Source: Streptomyces sp. LUP47B | Lineage (GTDB): Bacteria > Actinomycetota > Actinomycetes > Streptomycetales > Streptomycetaceae | DNA length: 64,000 nt | NCBI RefSeq assembly: GCF_001746295.1 | Contig: NZ_MJAH01000001.1 | Coordinates: forward strand, 1,397,782-1,461,781 | Reading direction: 5' to 3' | Shown here: positions 25,601 to 34,300 of the stretch, piece by piece | Layout: the number at the start of each line of letters is the position of its first letter | Position numbering within the stretch: the first letter of the stretch is position 1 | The notes under the pieces: generated by a model | The model's database searches: none | Seen by the model: the letters and a program-made list of their open reading frames with translations, nothing else | What the model was told of the DNA's origin: nothing | Made by a program: the position numbers and the translations under genes

Positions 25601-27046
25601 GTGACTGTCAAGGACGACTCGTTCACCGACTGGAAGAACCGCGAGGAGATCGCGGAATCGATGATCCCGATGATCGGGAGGCTGCACAGGGAGCGGGACG
25701 TCACGGTTCTGCTGCACAGCCGTTCCCTGGTGAACAAGTCGGTGGTCAGCATCCTCAAGACCCACCGGTTCGCCCGGCAGATCGCCGGTGAGGAGCTCTC
25801 CGTCACCGACACGCTGCCCTTCGTCCAGGCGCTCACGACGCTGGACCTCGGCCCCTCGCAGATCGACATCGGCCGGCTCGCCGAGATCCACCAGGCCGAC
25901 GACCGAGGGCTGTCGGTGGCCGAGTTCACCGCCGAGGCCGTGGCCGGCGCGACGGGCGGCAACAAGATCGACCGCCGTGAGCCGCGGGACGTCGTCCTCT
26001 ACGGCTTCGGCCGCATCGGCCGCCTGGTGGCCCGGCTGCTGATCGAGAAGGCGGGCTCCGGCAACGGCCTCAGGCTGCGCGCGATCGTGGTCCGCGGGGG
26101 CGGCGACCAGGACATCATCAAGCGCGCCTCACTGCTGCGCCGGGACTCCATCCACGGCCAGATCCAGGGCACGATCACCGTCGACGAGGCCGAGAGCGCG
26201 ATCATCGCCAACGGCAACACCATCAAGGTGATCTACGCGAACGACCCCTCCGAGGTCGACTACACGGCGTACGGCATCAACAACGCCATCCTCATCGACA
26301 ACACCGGCAAGTGGCGCGACCGCGAGGGCCTCTCCCAGCATCTGCGCCCCGGCATCGACAAGGTCGTTCTGACCGCGCCGGGCAAGGGCGACGTCCCCAA
26401 CATCGTGCACGGCGTCAACCACGACACGATCAAGCCGGACGAGCAGATCCTCTCCTGCGCGTCCTGCACCACCAACGCGATCGTGCCGCCGCTGAAGGCG
26501 ATGGCCGACGAGTACGGCGTGCTGCGCGGCCACGTGGAGACGGTCCACTCGTTCACCAACGACCAGAACCTGCTGGACAACTACCACAAGGCCGACCGCC
26601 GGGGCCGTTCGGCGCCGCTCAACATGGTCATCACGGAGACGGGCGCCGCTTCCGCCGTCGCCAAGGCGCTGCCCGACCTCAAGGCGCCGATCACCGGCAG
26701 CTCGATCCGGGTCCCGGTACCGGACGTCTCCATCGCGATCCTGAGCCTGCGCCTGGGCCGTGAGACCACCCGCGAGGAGGTCCTCGACCACCTGAGGGAC
26801 GTCTCGCTGACCTCCCCGCTCAAGCGCCAGATCGACTTCACCACGGCCCCCGACGCGGTCTCCAGCGACTTCATCGGCTCGCGCCACTCCTCGATCGTCG
26901 ACGCCGGCGCCACCAAGGTCGACGGCGACAACGCGATCCTCTACCTCTGGTACGACAACGAGTTCGGCTACTCCTGCCAGGTGGTCCGCGTCGTACAGCA
27001 CGTGACCGGCGTGGAGTACCCGACGTATCCGGCGCCGGCGGTCTGA
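25601..27046 (+). CDS. gap: Glyceraldehyde-3-phosphate dehydrogenase with N-terminal extension
   Basis: This 481-residue protein is about 140 residues longer than the glycolytic enzyme. The extra N-terminal 125 residues (EEIAESMIPMIGRLHRERDV, SLVNKSVVSILKTHRFARQI) form a helical domain typical of the second GAPDH class in Streptomyces. The NAD-binding YGFGRIGRLVARL starts near 134, and the catalytic Cys is 289 in SCASCTTNAI. HSFTNDQNLLDNYHKADRRG and WYDNEFGYSCQVVRVVQH complete it. The GTG at 25601 has AAAGAG upstream. Upstream DNA is locally AT-rich (GATCAAAACATC, TTAGCATATG) and may hold the promoter, followed by a four-codon minimal frame. The reaction is triose-phosphate oxidation; cofactor preference is not shown. 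Confidence 0.93.
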   Translation: MTVKDDSFTDWKNREEIAESMIPMIGRLHRERDVTVLLHSRSLVNKSVVSILKTHRFARQIAGEELSVTDTLPFVQALTTLDLGPSQIDIGRLAEIHQADDRGLSVAEFTAEAVAGATGGNKIDRREPRDVVLYGFGRIGRLVARLLIEKAGSGNGLRLRAIVVRGGGDQDIIKRASLLRRDSIHGQIQGTITVDEAESAIIANGNTIKVIYANDPSEVDYTAYGINNAILIDNTGKWRDREGLSQHLRPGIDKVVLTAPGKGDVPNIVHGVNHDTIKPDEQILSCASCTTNAIVPPLKAMADEYGVLRGHVETVHSFTNDQNLLDNYHKADRRGRSAPLNMVITETGAASAVAKALPDLKAPITGSSIRVPVPDVSIAILSLRLGRETTREEVLDHLRDVSLTSPLKRQIDFTTAPDAVSSDFIGSRHSSIVDAGATKVDGDNAILYLWYDNEFGYSCQVVRVVQHVTGVEYPTYPAPAV

Positions 27047-27167
27047 TCCCGGCACGTCCACAGGCCCCCGGTACCGGCTCGGTCAGCGCCGTCGTTCCCG
27101 GTACGGGGTCGTACGGTCCGCCAGGCCGGCACGGCGAGGGGTGATCCCGCTCCTGCTTTTCCGGGCC

Positions 27168-28808
27168 CTAATGCCCCCGGAACGCCTCCTCCAGCCACCA
27201 CGCCCCACGGTCCCGGACCACCTTGGCGTCGATCAGCAGCGGGACGGACCGTGGCCCGGCGACCCAGTCCTCCACGGCCTTCAGATCCGCGCGCGTGTGC
27301 ACGGTCACCCCCTCGAAGCCGTAACCGCGGGCCACGGCCGCGATGTCCGTCGGCGGGAACTCGACGGTGTCGAGCGGGTGTCCGTCGGGGCCGAAGTGGT
27401 GCACCTCCGCTCCGTAGGCGTCGTCGTTGTACACGACGACGACCATGGGGAGCCCGAGCCGCCGTACCGTGTCCAGGTCGGCGGCGCCCATCAACGCCCC
27501 GCCGTCGCCGAGCGCGGCCACCGGCAGCCGGTCCGGACGGGCCAGGGCCGCGCCGATCGCGGTGGCGAGACCGAGGCCGATCGACTGGTAGGCCTGCGTG
27601 AAGCAGAAGCCGTCCTGGTCGGGCACCGACAGGAACATGCTCGGGTGCCCCATGAAGTTCCCGGAGTCGACGCCGATCACCCGCTCCGCGGGGAGGATGT
27701 CGTCGAGCGCGATGCTGAGCGTGCGGGGGTCGATCCGGTCACGGGTGCTCGTGTCGTCGTACGGCACGTCACGCCAGCGCACCCTCGTGGCCACGGCCTC
27801 CGCGATGTCGGGCGTCCGCAGGCCCTGCCGTCTCCCGCCGGGGGCCGCCAGGGCGTGCCGCGCGGTGAGTTCGACATCGCCGGTGACCCCGAGGTGCAGC
27901 TTCCGGTGCGCGCCGAGTGCGGAGGGGTCGTCGTCGACCTGCACGACGGTCGTGTCCGCACCGATCAAGGCGCCGTGCCGCATGGTCCACATGTTCAGCG
28001 CGCAGCCCCAGCCGACGATCAGGTCGGCCCCGCCGATGAGTTCGGCCGCGAGGGGCGAGGCGAAGCCGCCGGACACGTCGAGCGACCAGGTGTTGTCGTG
28101 GAACAGCCCACGCGCCACGGCGGAGGTCGCCAGCAGGGCCCCGCAGCGTTCGGCGAGGGCTTCGAGGGCGTCCCGGGCCCCGGGTGAGCGCGCACCGCGT
28201 CCGGCGACGAAGACCGGCCGCCGGGCCCGCTCCAGCACCTGGGTCAGAGCCGCCACTTCGTCGGCGGACGGCTCGACCGCCGGTCGCCGCGGTGGCGGTG
28301 CGGCCTGGGCGAGGGCATCGTCGGGGACGTCCGACGCCTGTACGTCCAGGGGGACGTTGAGGAGCACCGTGCGTCGTTCGTGCAGGGCCCGCCGCACCGC
28401 CGCGCACGCCTGTCCTACGGCGTCCTCGGGTGACGCGACCCGCATCGGGACCGCGCCCACCGCCGCCCCCAACGCCTCCTGGTCGACATAGAAGTTGGAG
28501 GTCGGCCGGGTCACCTCGGCCGCCACCACGACGAGCGGTGTGCGGCTCTTGGCCGCCTCGGCGATCCCCGTCATCGCGTTGGTGAGCCCGGGCCCCTGGT
28601 GGACGCTCACCGCGGCCACCGTGCCGCTCACGCGCGCGTACGCGTCGGCCATCGTCGCCGCGCCGCCCTCGTGACGGGCGGCGACGAAACGGGCGCCCGC
28701 CGCGACCATGGCGTTGGTCAGATGGAAGTTGCCGGACCCCACGACGCCGAAGACCTGCTCGACACCCGCCGCGCACAGGGCCCGTCCGACGGCCTCCGCG
28801 ACCTTCAT
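27168..28808 (-). CDS. Thiamine-diphosphate-dependent enzyme, acetolactate synthase/decarboxylase type
   Basis: The 546-residue protein has the three-domain layout of the POX/AHAS superfamily. The N-terminal PYR domain carries the catalytic Glu47 in FVAARHEGGAATMADAYAR. The middle domain includes RRPVFVAGRGARSPGARDAL. The PP domain holds ThDP motif GDGGALMGAADLDTVRRLG, ending near VVVYNDDAYGAEVHHFG. Candidates are a 2-keto-acid decarboxylase, benzoylformate decarboxylase or carboligase. Its start overlaps the stop of the cyclase-family gene (ATGA), so the two act in one pathway. No acetolactate synthase small subunit is adjacent, which argues against a biosynthetic ilvB role. Confidence 0.85.
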   Translation of the reverse strand: MKVAEAVGRALCAAGVEQVFGVVGSGNFHLTNAMVAAGARFVAARHEGGAATMADAYARVSGTVAAVSVHQGPGLTNAMTGIAEAAKSRTPLVVVAAEVTRPTSNFYVDQEALGAAVGAVPMRVASPEDAVGQACAAVRRALHERRTVLLNVPLDVQASDVPDDALAQAAPPPRRPAVEPSADEVAALTQVLERARRPVFVAGRGARSPGARDALEALAERCGALLATSAVARGLFHDNTWSLDVSGGFASPLAAELIGGADLIVGWGCALNMWTMRHGALIGADTTVVQVDDDPSALGAHRKLHLGVTGDVELTARHALAAPGGRRQGLRTPDIAEAVATRVRWRDVPYDDTSTRDRIDPRTLSIALDDILPAERVIGVDSGNFMGHPSMFLSVPDQDGFCFTQAYQSIGLGLATAIGAALARPDRLPVAALGDGGALMGAADLDTVRRLGLPMVVVVYNDDAYGAEVHHFGPDGHPLDTVEFPPTDIAAVARGYGFEGVTVHTRADLKAVEDWVAGPRSVPLLIDAKVVRDRGAWWLEEAFRGH

Positions 28809-29593
28809 GACCGCTCCACGAGGGCCAGCACGCGCGCGGGCGCGCCGGAGCCCGCGACGATGGACAGGGGTCCCGCGACCACGACACTGCCGGTCGCGGG
28901 CAGCGCGGCCAGGTTCTGGAGCTGGGTGAGGCCGTACTTGCCGCTACCCATCAGATGGGAGTGGCAGGGGAACGCCGGGTCGAAGGAGTGCCCGCGCCCG
29001 GCGTCCGTGCCGACCGTCTCGACACCGAGGCCGATCACGGGCGACTCCTCGGCCACCCAGCGGGCGCACTGCGGGGACAGGCCGGGAGTGTGGGGACCGT
29101 TCTCGTCGGCGTTGAGGAAGGCCTCCTGGGAATGTGAGCGGGCGTCCCAGCCGGTGCGCAACAGCAGCCAACCGCCGTCCGGCAGCGGTCCGTTGTGCTC
29201 CTCCCAGGCCTTGACGTGATCCACTTCCACGAGGAAGTCGGGGTCCTTGGCCACCTCGGCGGTGAAGTCCAGTACGGCGGCGGGGGCGATCAGCCGCTGG
29301 GCCGGGACGGAGGCCACGTCGGCGAGGTCCCGTCCGGTCACCCAGTGGTTCGGGGCGTCGAAGTGGGTGCCGGTGTGCTCGCCGCTGCGGAAGTTGTTCC
29401 AGTACCAGGCCGGGCCGCGGTCGTCGTACCGGCTGATCTCCTCCAGCTCGAAGACGGCCGTCTGGCCGAACTCCGGCGGAAGCTGGATCACGGGTGTGGA
29501 CGACGACAACGGTGAGGTGAGATCGACGACTTCGATCGAATCGGCCCGCAGGGCGGACACCAGCGCGGCGAGAAGTGACGGCTGCTCGTGCAT
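28805..29593 (-). CDS. Cyclase-family (kynurenine formamidase-like) metal hydrolase
   Basis: ATG 29593 is chosen because AGGAGG precedes it. The 262-residue protein carries the family metal-binding motif HTGTHFDAPNH (73-83) after WYWNNFRSGE. Additional motifs are VIQLPPEFGQTAVFELEEIS, GWLLLRTGWDARSH and VIGLGVETVGTDAG, plus a C-terminal AFPCHSHLM. Members hydrolyse formyl-kynurenine, isatin or cyclic amides and esters. Translational coupling to the ThDP enzyme suggests that the hydrolysis product is a keto acid then decarboxylated or condensed. The isatin/isatinate and mandelate-like pathways are possibilities, but no specific substrate can be assigned. Confidence 0.85.
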   Translation of the reverse strand: MHEQPSLLAALVSALRADSIEVVDLTSPLSSSTPVIQLPPEFGQTAVFELEEISRYDDRGPAWYWNNFRSGEHTGTHFDAPNHWVTGRDLADVASVPAQRLIAPAAVLDFTAEVAKDPDFLVEVDHVKAWEEHNGPLPDGGWLLLRTGWDARSHSQEAFLNADENGPHTPGLSPQCARWVAEESPVIGLGVETVGTDAGRGHSFDPAFPCHSHLMGSGKYGLTQLQNLAALPATGSVVVAGPLSIVAGSGAPARVLALVERS

Positions 29594-29717
29594 GAGGGCC
29601 TCCTGGAACACTCCGGGACCGACAGCATGTCACCGACCCTCCGGTCGGGGCCCGGCTTGGCGCACCGTGTCCGGCGATCCCACCCCGGTGCTGCGCCGGT
29701 GCGGCCCAGGGACCACG

Positions 29718-29749
29718 ACGGGCCCCGGATCGTCCTCTCCGGGGCCCGT
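29718..29749 (-). terminator. Hairpin after the double-glycine peptide gene
   Basis: ACGGGCCCCGG (29718-29728) and CCGGGGCCCGT (29739-29749) form a perfect 11-bp stem with a 10-base loop. On the minus strand it comes 15 bases after the peptide gene stop and about 125 bases before the cyclase start, so the peptide gene is probably its own transcription unit. Confidence 0.75.
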
Positions 29750-29763
29750 TGGGAGGTGTTCGG

Positions 29764-29961
29764 TCAGTTGACGCCGGCGTGGGCGTTGACGCTCGCCGCG
29801 ATGCCCTCGGTGGAGACGAAGGCGTCGGCGTCGGCGCAGACCTCGAGCTGAGCCACCTGGAGGTGCAGACCGGCAGAGGTCGCGGCGGCGACACCGCCGG
29901 AGACGTTGTCCAGGTCGGCGTCGTCGATCTCGGCCGCTACGAGGTGGGGGGCGACGTTCAT
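29764..29961 (-). CDS. Small peptide with double-glycine leader, candidate RiPP precursor
   Basis: The 65-residue product begins MNVAPHLVAAEIDDADLDNV and continues SGG. The DLDNVSGG end resembles leaders of class II lanthipeptides and other peptides cut after Gly-Gly by C39 peptidases. The 42-residue remainder has one Cys (QLEVCADADAF), few Ser/Thr and an Ala-rich tail ending NAHAGVN. I recall Streptomyces proteins labelled type A2 lantipeptide with this leader. An ATG at 29982 with GAGGA six bases upstream would add seven residues (MRKEPRA). A strong hairpin follows. No modifying enzyme, C39 transporter or immunity gene lies in the window, so any processing would be by distant genes. Function is unknown. 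Confidence 0.6.
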   Translation of the reverse strand: MNVAPHLVAAEIDDADLDNVSGGVAAATSAGLHLQVAQLEVCADADAFVSTEGIAASVNAHAGVN

Positions 29962-30256
29962 GGCGCGCGGTTCCTTTCGCATGAGCAATCCTCGAGGAGG
30001 AGGGACACCGGATGGAAGCACGCCGGGCATGAACACGGCCAGTCAGTCTGACGCGCTCCCCAGGCCGTTCCCGTTCCCGGCTTCACCGACGTCGCAACAT
30101 GGTCACCCGATCCGCCGGTTCCTTCACGGAATTTGCTGGCGCAGTGACCGGCCCTCCATCGCTGTGCGGTTCCGAAGACGGACACTCCACCACCAAAGAG
30201 CCCACGGTGTGCAGGTTCGCCGGATTTTCGATGCCGACCCAGTCGGCCCCTGGTAC

Positions 30257-30271
30257 GGAAAACGTTTTAAC
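30257..30271 (+). promoter_or_regulatory. LacI-type operator before the regulator gene
   Basis: GGAAAACGTTTTAAC contains the perfect palindrome AAAACGTTTT (30259-30268), about 30 bases before the LacI-family start. It is probably an autoregulatory site. The rest of the 316-bp gene-free stretch 29983-30298 shows no other recognised element, apart from the ribosome-binding stretch (29988-29993) of the peptide gene. Confidence 0.75.
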
Positions 30272-30298
30272 CGCGGCCGGGGTAGACTTGCGTCGCCC

Positions 30299-31342
30299 AT
30301 GGGGAACAGCGAGGGGGTGGACGCCATTTCGGTTCGCCCCGCCCGTATCCAGGACGTCGCGGCCGCCGCCGGGGTCTCGGTCTCCACGGTGTCGAACGTC
30401 CTGAACCGGCCCGAGCGGGTCAACGCGCGCACCGCCGAGCGGGTCCGTGACGCGGTCGCCGCCCTCGACTACGTCCCCCACCCGGGAGCCGCCGGGCTGC
30501 GTACCGGGCATTCCTCGTCGATCGGCCTGGTCCTGCCGGACGTGGCCAACTCCTTCTACTCGCGCATCGCGCGCGGCGCCGCGGACGCGGCGTACGAACA
30601 CGGCTACTCCCTCGTCCTGTGCGACAGCGGGGACGCACCGGAGCGGGAGCAGGGCTACTTCACCATGCTCGTCGAACAGCGGGCGGTCGGCGCGGTGGTG
30701 GTGCCGCTCAGCGCCGACCCCACCCGGCTGTCCCGGCTGCGCGAGCGCGGTATCCCGCTGGTGCTCGCGGACCGTGCGATGCCCGCCCAGGAGGGCTGTT
30801 CGGTCTCCGTCGACGACATCGCCGGCGGCCGCATCGCCGTGCAGCACCTCCTGGACCGCGGGGCGCGCGACGTCCTCGTCGTGAACGGCGAGCGCACGAT
30901 CCGTCAGTGCGCCGACCGCTACCAGGGCGCCCGGCAGGCCGTGCGCACCCGGCGCGAGGCCCGTCTCGACCAGATCGTCGCCGAGGAGATGACGGTGGCG
31001 TACGGCAGCGAAATAGCCCACAGCCTCAACGAGTTGCCCGACGGGGTGTTCTGCACCAACGACTTCCTCGCGGCGGGTCTGTGCCGGGCGCTGGGCGAAC
31101 GCGGCGTGAAGATCCCGGAGGACGTCCAGGTGGTCGGTTACGGCGACCTGGACATCGCCAGCTTCGTGGGCACGACCCTGACGACGGTCCGTCAGCCGGT
31201 CGAGGAGCTCGGCCGGGCGGCCGTGGAGATGCTCCTGGACGAGGTGGAGGCCCGGGCGGAGCACGCCCACGAGGCACGGGTGTTCGCGCCGGGGCTGGTC
31301 ATGCGGGACTCCACCCGGGCTTCCTCAGACGCGCCTTTCTAG
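30299..31342 (+). CDS. LacI-family transcriptional regulator
   Basis: The 347-residue protein has an N-terminal LacI helix-turn-helix (ARIQDVAAAAGVSVSTVSNV, then LNRPERVNARTAERV) and a periplasmic-binding-protein-like effector domain. That domain starts SIGLVLPDVANSFYSRIARG and ends DVQVVGYGDLDIASFVG. ATG 30299 is used although its ribosome site is weak; a GTG at 30317 has GAGGGG too close. An ACGT-centred operator precedes it and similar sequences occur between the divergent GH106-like and MFS genes at 35.3-35.5 kb. It therefore probably represses the deoxysugar module. Its end overlaps the convergent glycosidase gene by 18 bases. Confidence 0.92.
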   Translation: MGNSEGVDAISVRPARIQDVAAAAGVSVSTVSNVLNRPERVNARTAERVRDAVAALDYVPHPGAAGLRTGHSSSIGLVLPDVANSFYSRIARGAADAAYEHGYSLVLCDSGDAPEREQGYFTMLVEQRAVGAVVVPLSADPTRLSRLRERGIPLVLADRAMPAQEGCSVSVDDIAGGRIAVQHLLDRGARDVLVVNGERTIRQCADRYQGARQAVRTRREARLDQIVAEEMTVAYGSEIAHSLNELPDGVFCTNDFLAAGLCRALGERGVKIPEDVQVVGYGDLDIASFVGTTLTTVRQPVEELGRAAVEMLLDEVEARAEHAHEARVFAPGLVMRDSTRASSDAPF

Positions 31343-34300
31343 CGTCACCGGCCCCAGCAGGCCCGAGGGAAGCTGGGAGGGGAATGCCCAGGCGGTCGGC
31401 GTGGCTTCGGCGAGATACGGCGCCAGCGTGTTGTGGACGGTCACTTCGAGGCGGACGGTACGCCCGGCGGTCCCACGCAGCTCGAAGCGGTACGGCGCGC
31501 AGAACGCCTCGCCGACGAGCTCACCGTCGACGCACACCGCGACGCTGCCGCGCACTCTCCCCAGGTCCAGTACCGGATCCGGCCCGGCCGGCACCTCCAG
31601 CGTCCGCGCATAGGTCACGCCTCCGCTCCAACCGCCCAGGCCCAGCTCACCCCACTCCCCCAGCGGCATGGGTGCGGGTACGGTGCGCACCCGCACCGGC
31701 CCCCGCCAGGCGGAGCCACCGCGCAGAACGGCCGTCGCGGCGGTGACGACTTCGAACTCGGTCGCCACGGCCAGGGGTTGATCGAGCGTCAGTTCATCTC
31801 CGTCGAGGGGAAGTTCAGGGCCGCCGCTGATCCTCACTCGTGCGGGAAGCGTCACTGGCAGGTCAAGCGACACGGTCCCCGCCGGTACGACGAACCGGAA
31901 GCGCTGCTCGACCTCCCGGAGGTCGTCGGTGGACCGCAGCGGCAGTACGGCGGACCCGAGCACCGGAGCACCGGCGAGCCACTCGGCCTCGGGCAGCGGG
32001 TGCGGCCGTACCGCCGCGCCGCAGTGCTGCAACTCCCCCCACCGGCCCGTGTGTTCGATGGTCAGCCCGCTCCACTCCCCCGTCCCGGCCGCCCAACCCG
32101 GGCCGCTGACCAGGGCGGTCGTGCCCGCCACGAGGTCGACACAGACGCCGTCCCGCGCGTCGACGCTGTCGGCCACGACGTCGAGGACGTGATCGCCGCC
32201 GCTCAGCGTCAGTTCGTGCCGGAAGAACATCGGTACCGCGCCCCAGTCGGACTCGTAGTACTCCACCTTCTCCTGCCGTGCCACGACGGCTCCGTCGAGC
32301 AGGACGGTCACGCCCACCGCGGCACCCACGACGAGGACCGCGTCCGCACCCTGGCCCGGGAGGCTGATCCGGCCCCGGTAGGTCACCCTGCCGTCCGGTC
32401 GTACGCCGTCGGGCAGACGCATGAACAGCGGGCGCGGCGCGAACCCGTCCGGGCGGGAGAGGCAGAAGTAGCTGCCCAGCGGGGTGTCGGCGGCGCCCGA
32501 GATGGTCTGCGGCCGGTCCTGGGCGTCGGACAGTTCGTACTCGAGCACGTTGCGGGCCCGTTCGACCTCCACCCGGGCGGACGCCAGATAGCCGCTGCCC
32601 GTCGCCAGTCGGCTGCCGTTCCACCACACGTGTTTGACCGCCGCCGCGCCGACATGGAGGTCGGCGGGTCCCCGGTGGTCGGTCTCGATGACGGCCCTGA
32701 CCCGGGCGACGTTCCCGCTCATGGGTACCGGCACCCGCACGAACTCCTCGGGAACCAGCCCCTTGTTGCCGAGCAGCCCGTCGGGGTCCGGGATGCCACG
32801 ACTCGTCGAGTACAGCGAGACATCCCAGTTCGCCGGGGCCAACTCCTGCTGTCCGGCCAAGACTTGCTCGACGGCGGCACGGTCAAGGGGAGCCGGTGCC
32901 CGCTCGGAGGGCACGGGGGCCAGGACGCGGACCCGGTTGCCGTAGGTCGCCCGTGTCCGTTCCCAGGAGTCGCCGGTCTCGGTCCATCGCATCGTCCAGA
33001 TCTGCGGTTCGGTGACGGAAGCTCCGACGGGCAGGGCCAGGTCGCCCCACGTGTTGTCCATGGTGGGAACAAGGCGGCCCTCCCAGCCGGTCGACAGGTC
33101 GGTCGTCTCCGAGGGCTCCGTGGGCGGCGGGGGCACAGCGTCCGCCTGGGGGCCTTCGCGCCATACGACGAGGGCGGCTGGGGCGCCCCCGAGGGGTACC
33201 TCGATGGTCGAGACGCCGTCGGCGACGGTGACGCGTCCGGGGCGGCGGGTGCCGGTCGCCGGATTCCAGATCTCGGCCTCGGCGACCGGGGCCCGCACGG
33301 TGACGGAGGAGGTAAGGGCGTAGCGCGCGGGATCGATCTCGTGGTGGTCCCTCGGCGGATGCGTACGGGCGTCGGGGAACGCCCCCGTGACCAGCGCGAC
33401 CGCCGCGTCGCCCTTCCTCCTGACGAGCAGCGGCACCTCGCCCGTCGCGTATCCGGCGGCGTCGGCGACCGCGGCGGCACCGGCCTCGGCGTCGGGCACC
33501 CGCTCCAGACGGGGGTGATCCAGAAGTGCGGCCACGACGGAGTCGTCACCGGCGAGCCCGGCCGCCTGCGTCGGTGGGCGGCCGACGACCACGACCCGTC
33601 CGCCGGCGTCGAGGAGTTCGGCCAGTCGGCGGGCCGTCTCGTGCTCCAGGACGCTCGCCGAGGGCAGCAGGACTGCGGTGTACGCCAGGTCCCTGATGCG
33701 CAGGGCCCCGTCCCCGGCCTTGGCCGCCTGGACGGAGGCGTCGTCGATGACGTCGAAGGAGACACGGTGGCGGTCGAGGGCGCCGACGGCGGGCCTGAGC
33801 CAGTTGTTGGTGCCGCACAGTTCCAGGTAGTGGCGCTGGGTCTCGTCGACGTCGGCGTGGGTCCCGACCGGGCGGCCGTCGCCGAAGTGCTGGACGGGGG
33901 CGTCGAGGGGGATGAGCGCCTGCATGGTGGCGGTCGGATGCAGGACCGCCACGTCGGCGCTGTAGGTGCCCCAGGACAGGATCGAGCAGATCCGGGAGAC
34001 GGCCCGGGAGAAGGCGGGGTACTGCCGCCAGTAGGGCTGGCGCCAGTCGGTGGAGGGCGGCGCCCACTCGAACCAGCCGCCCGCGGTGCCGAAGTAACTG
34101 GCGTGCGGGTTGTACAGGTTGGCGCCGCTGCGCAGGAACGGCAGCAGCCAGTCGTAGGTCTCCTCCAGGGTGCCGCCCCAGCCGGAGGAGTGGAACGACT
34201 CGATCCACACGCGCTCGTGGCCGTAGAGGTGGGCCATGGAGGAGTGGACCTTGGCGTCGCCGTGGTGGTCGCTGCCGGCGGCGCTGTACCAGCGGTGGGT

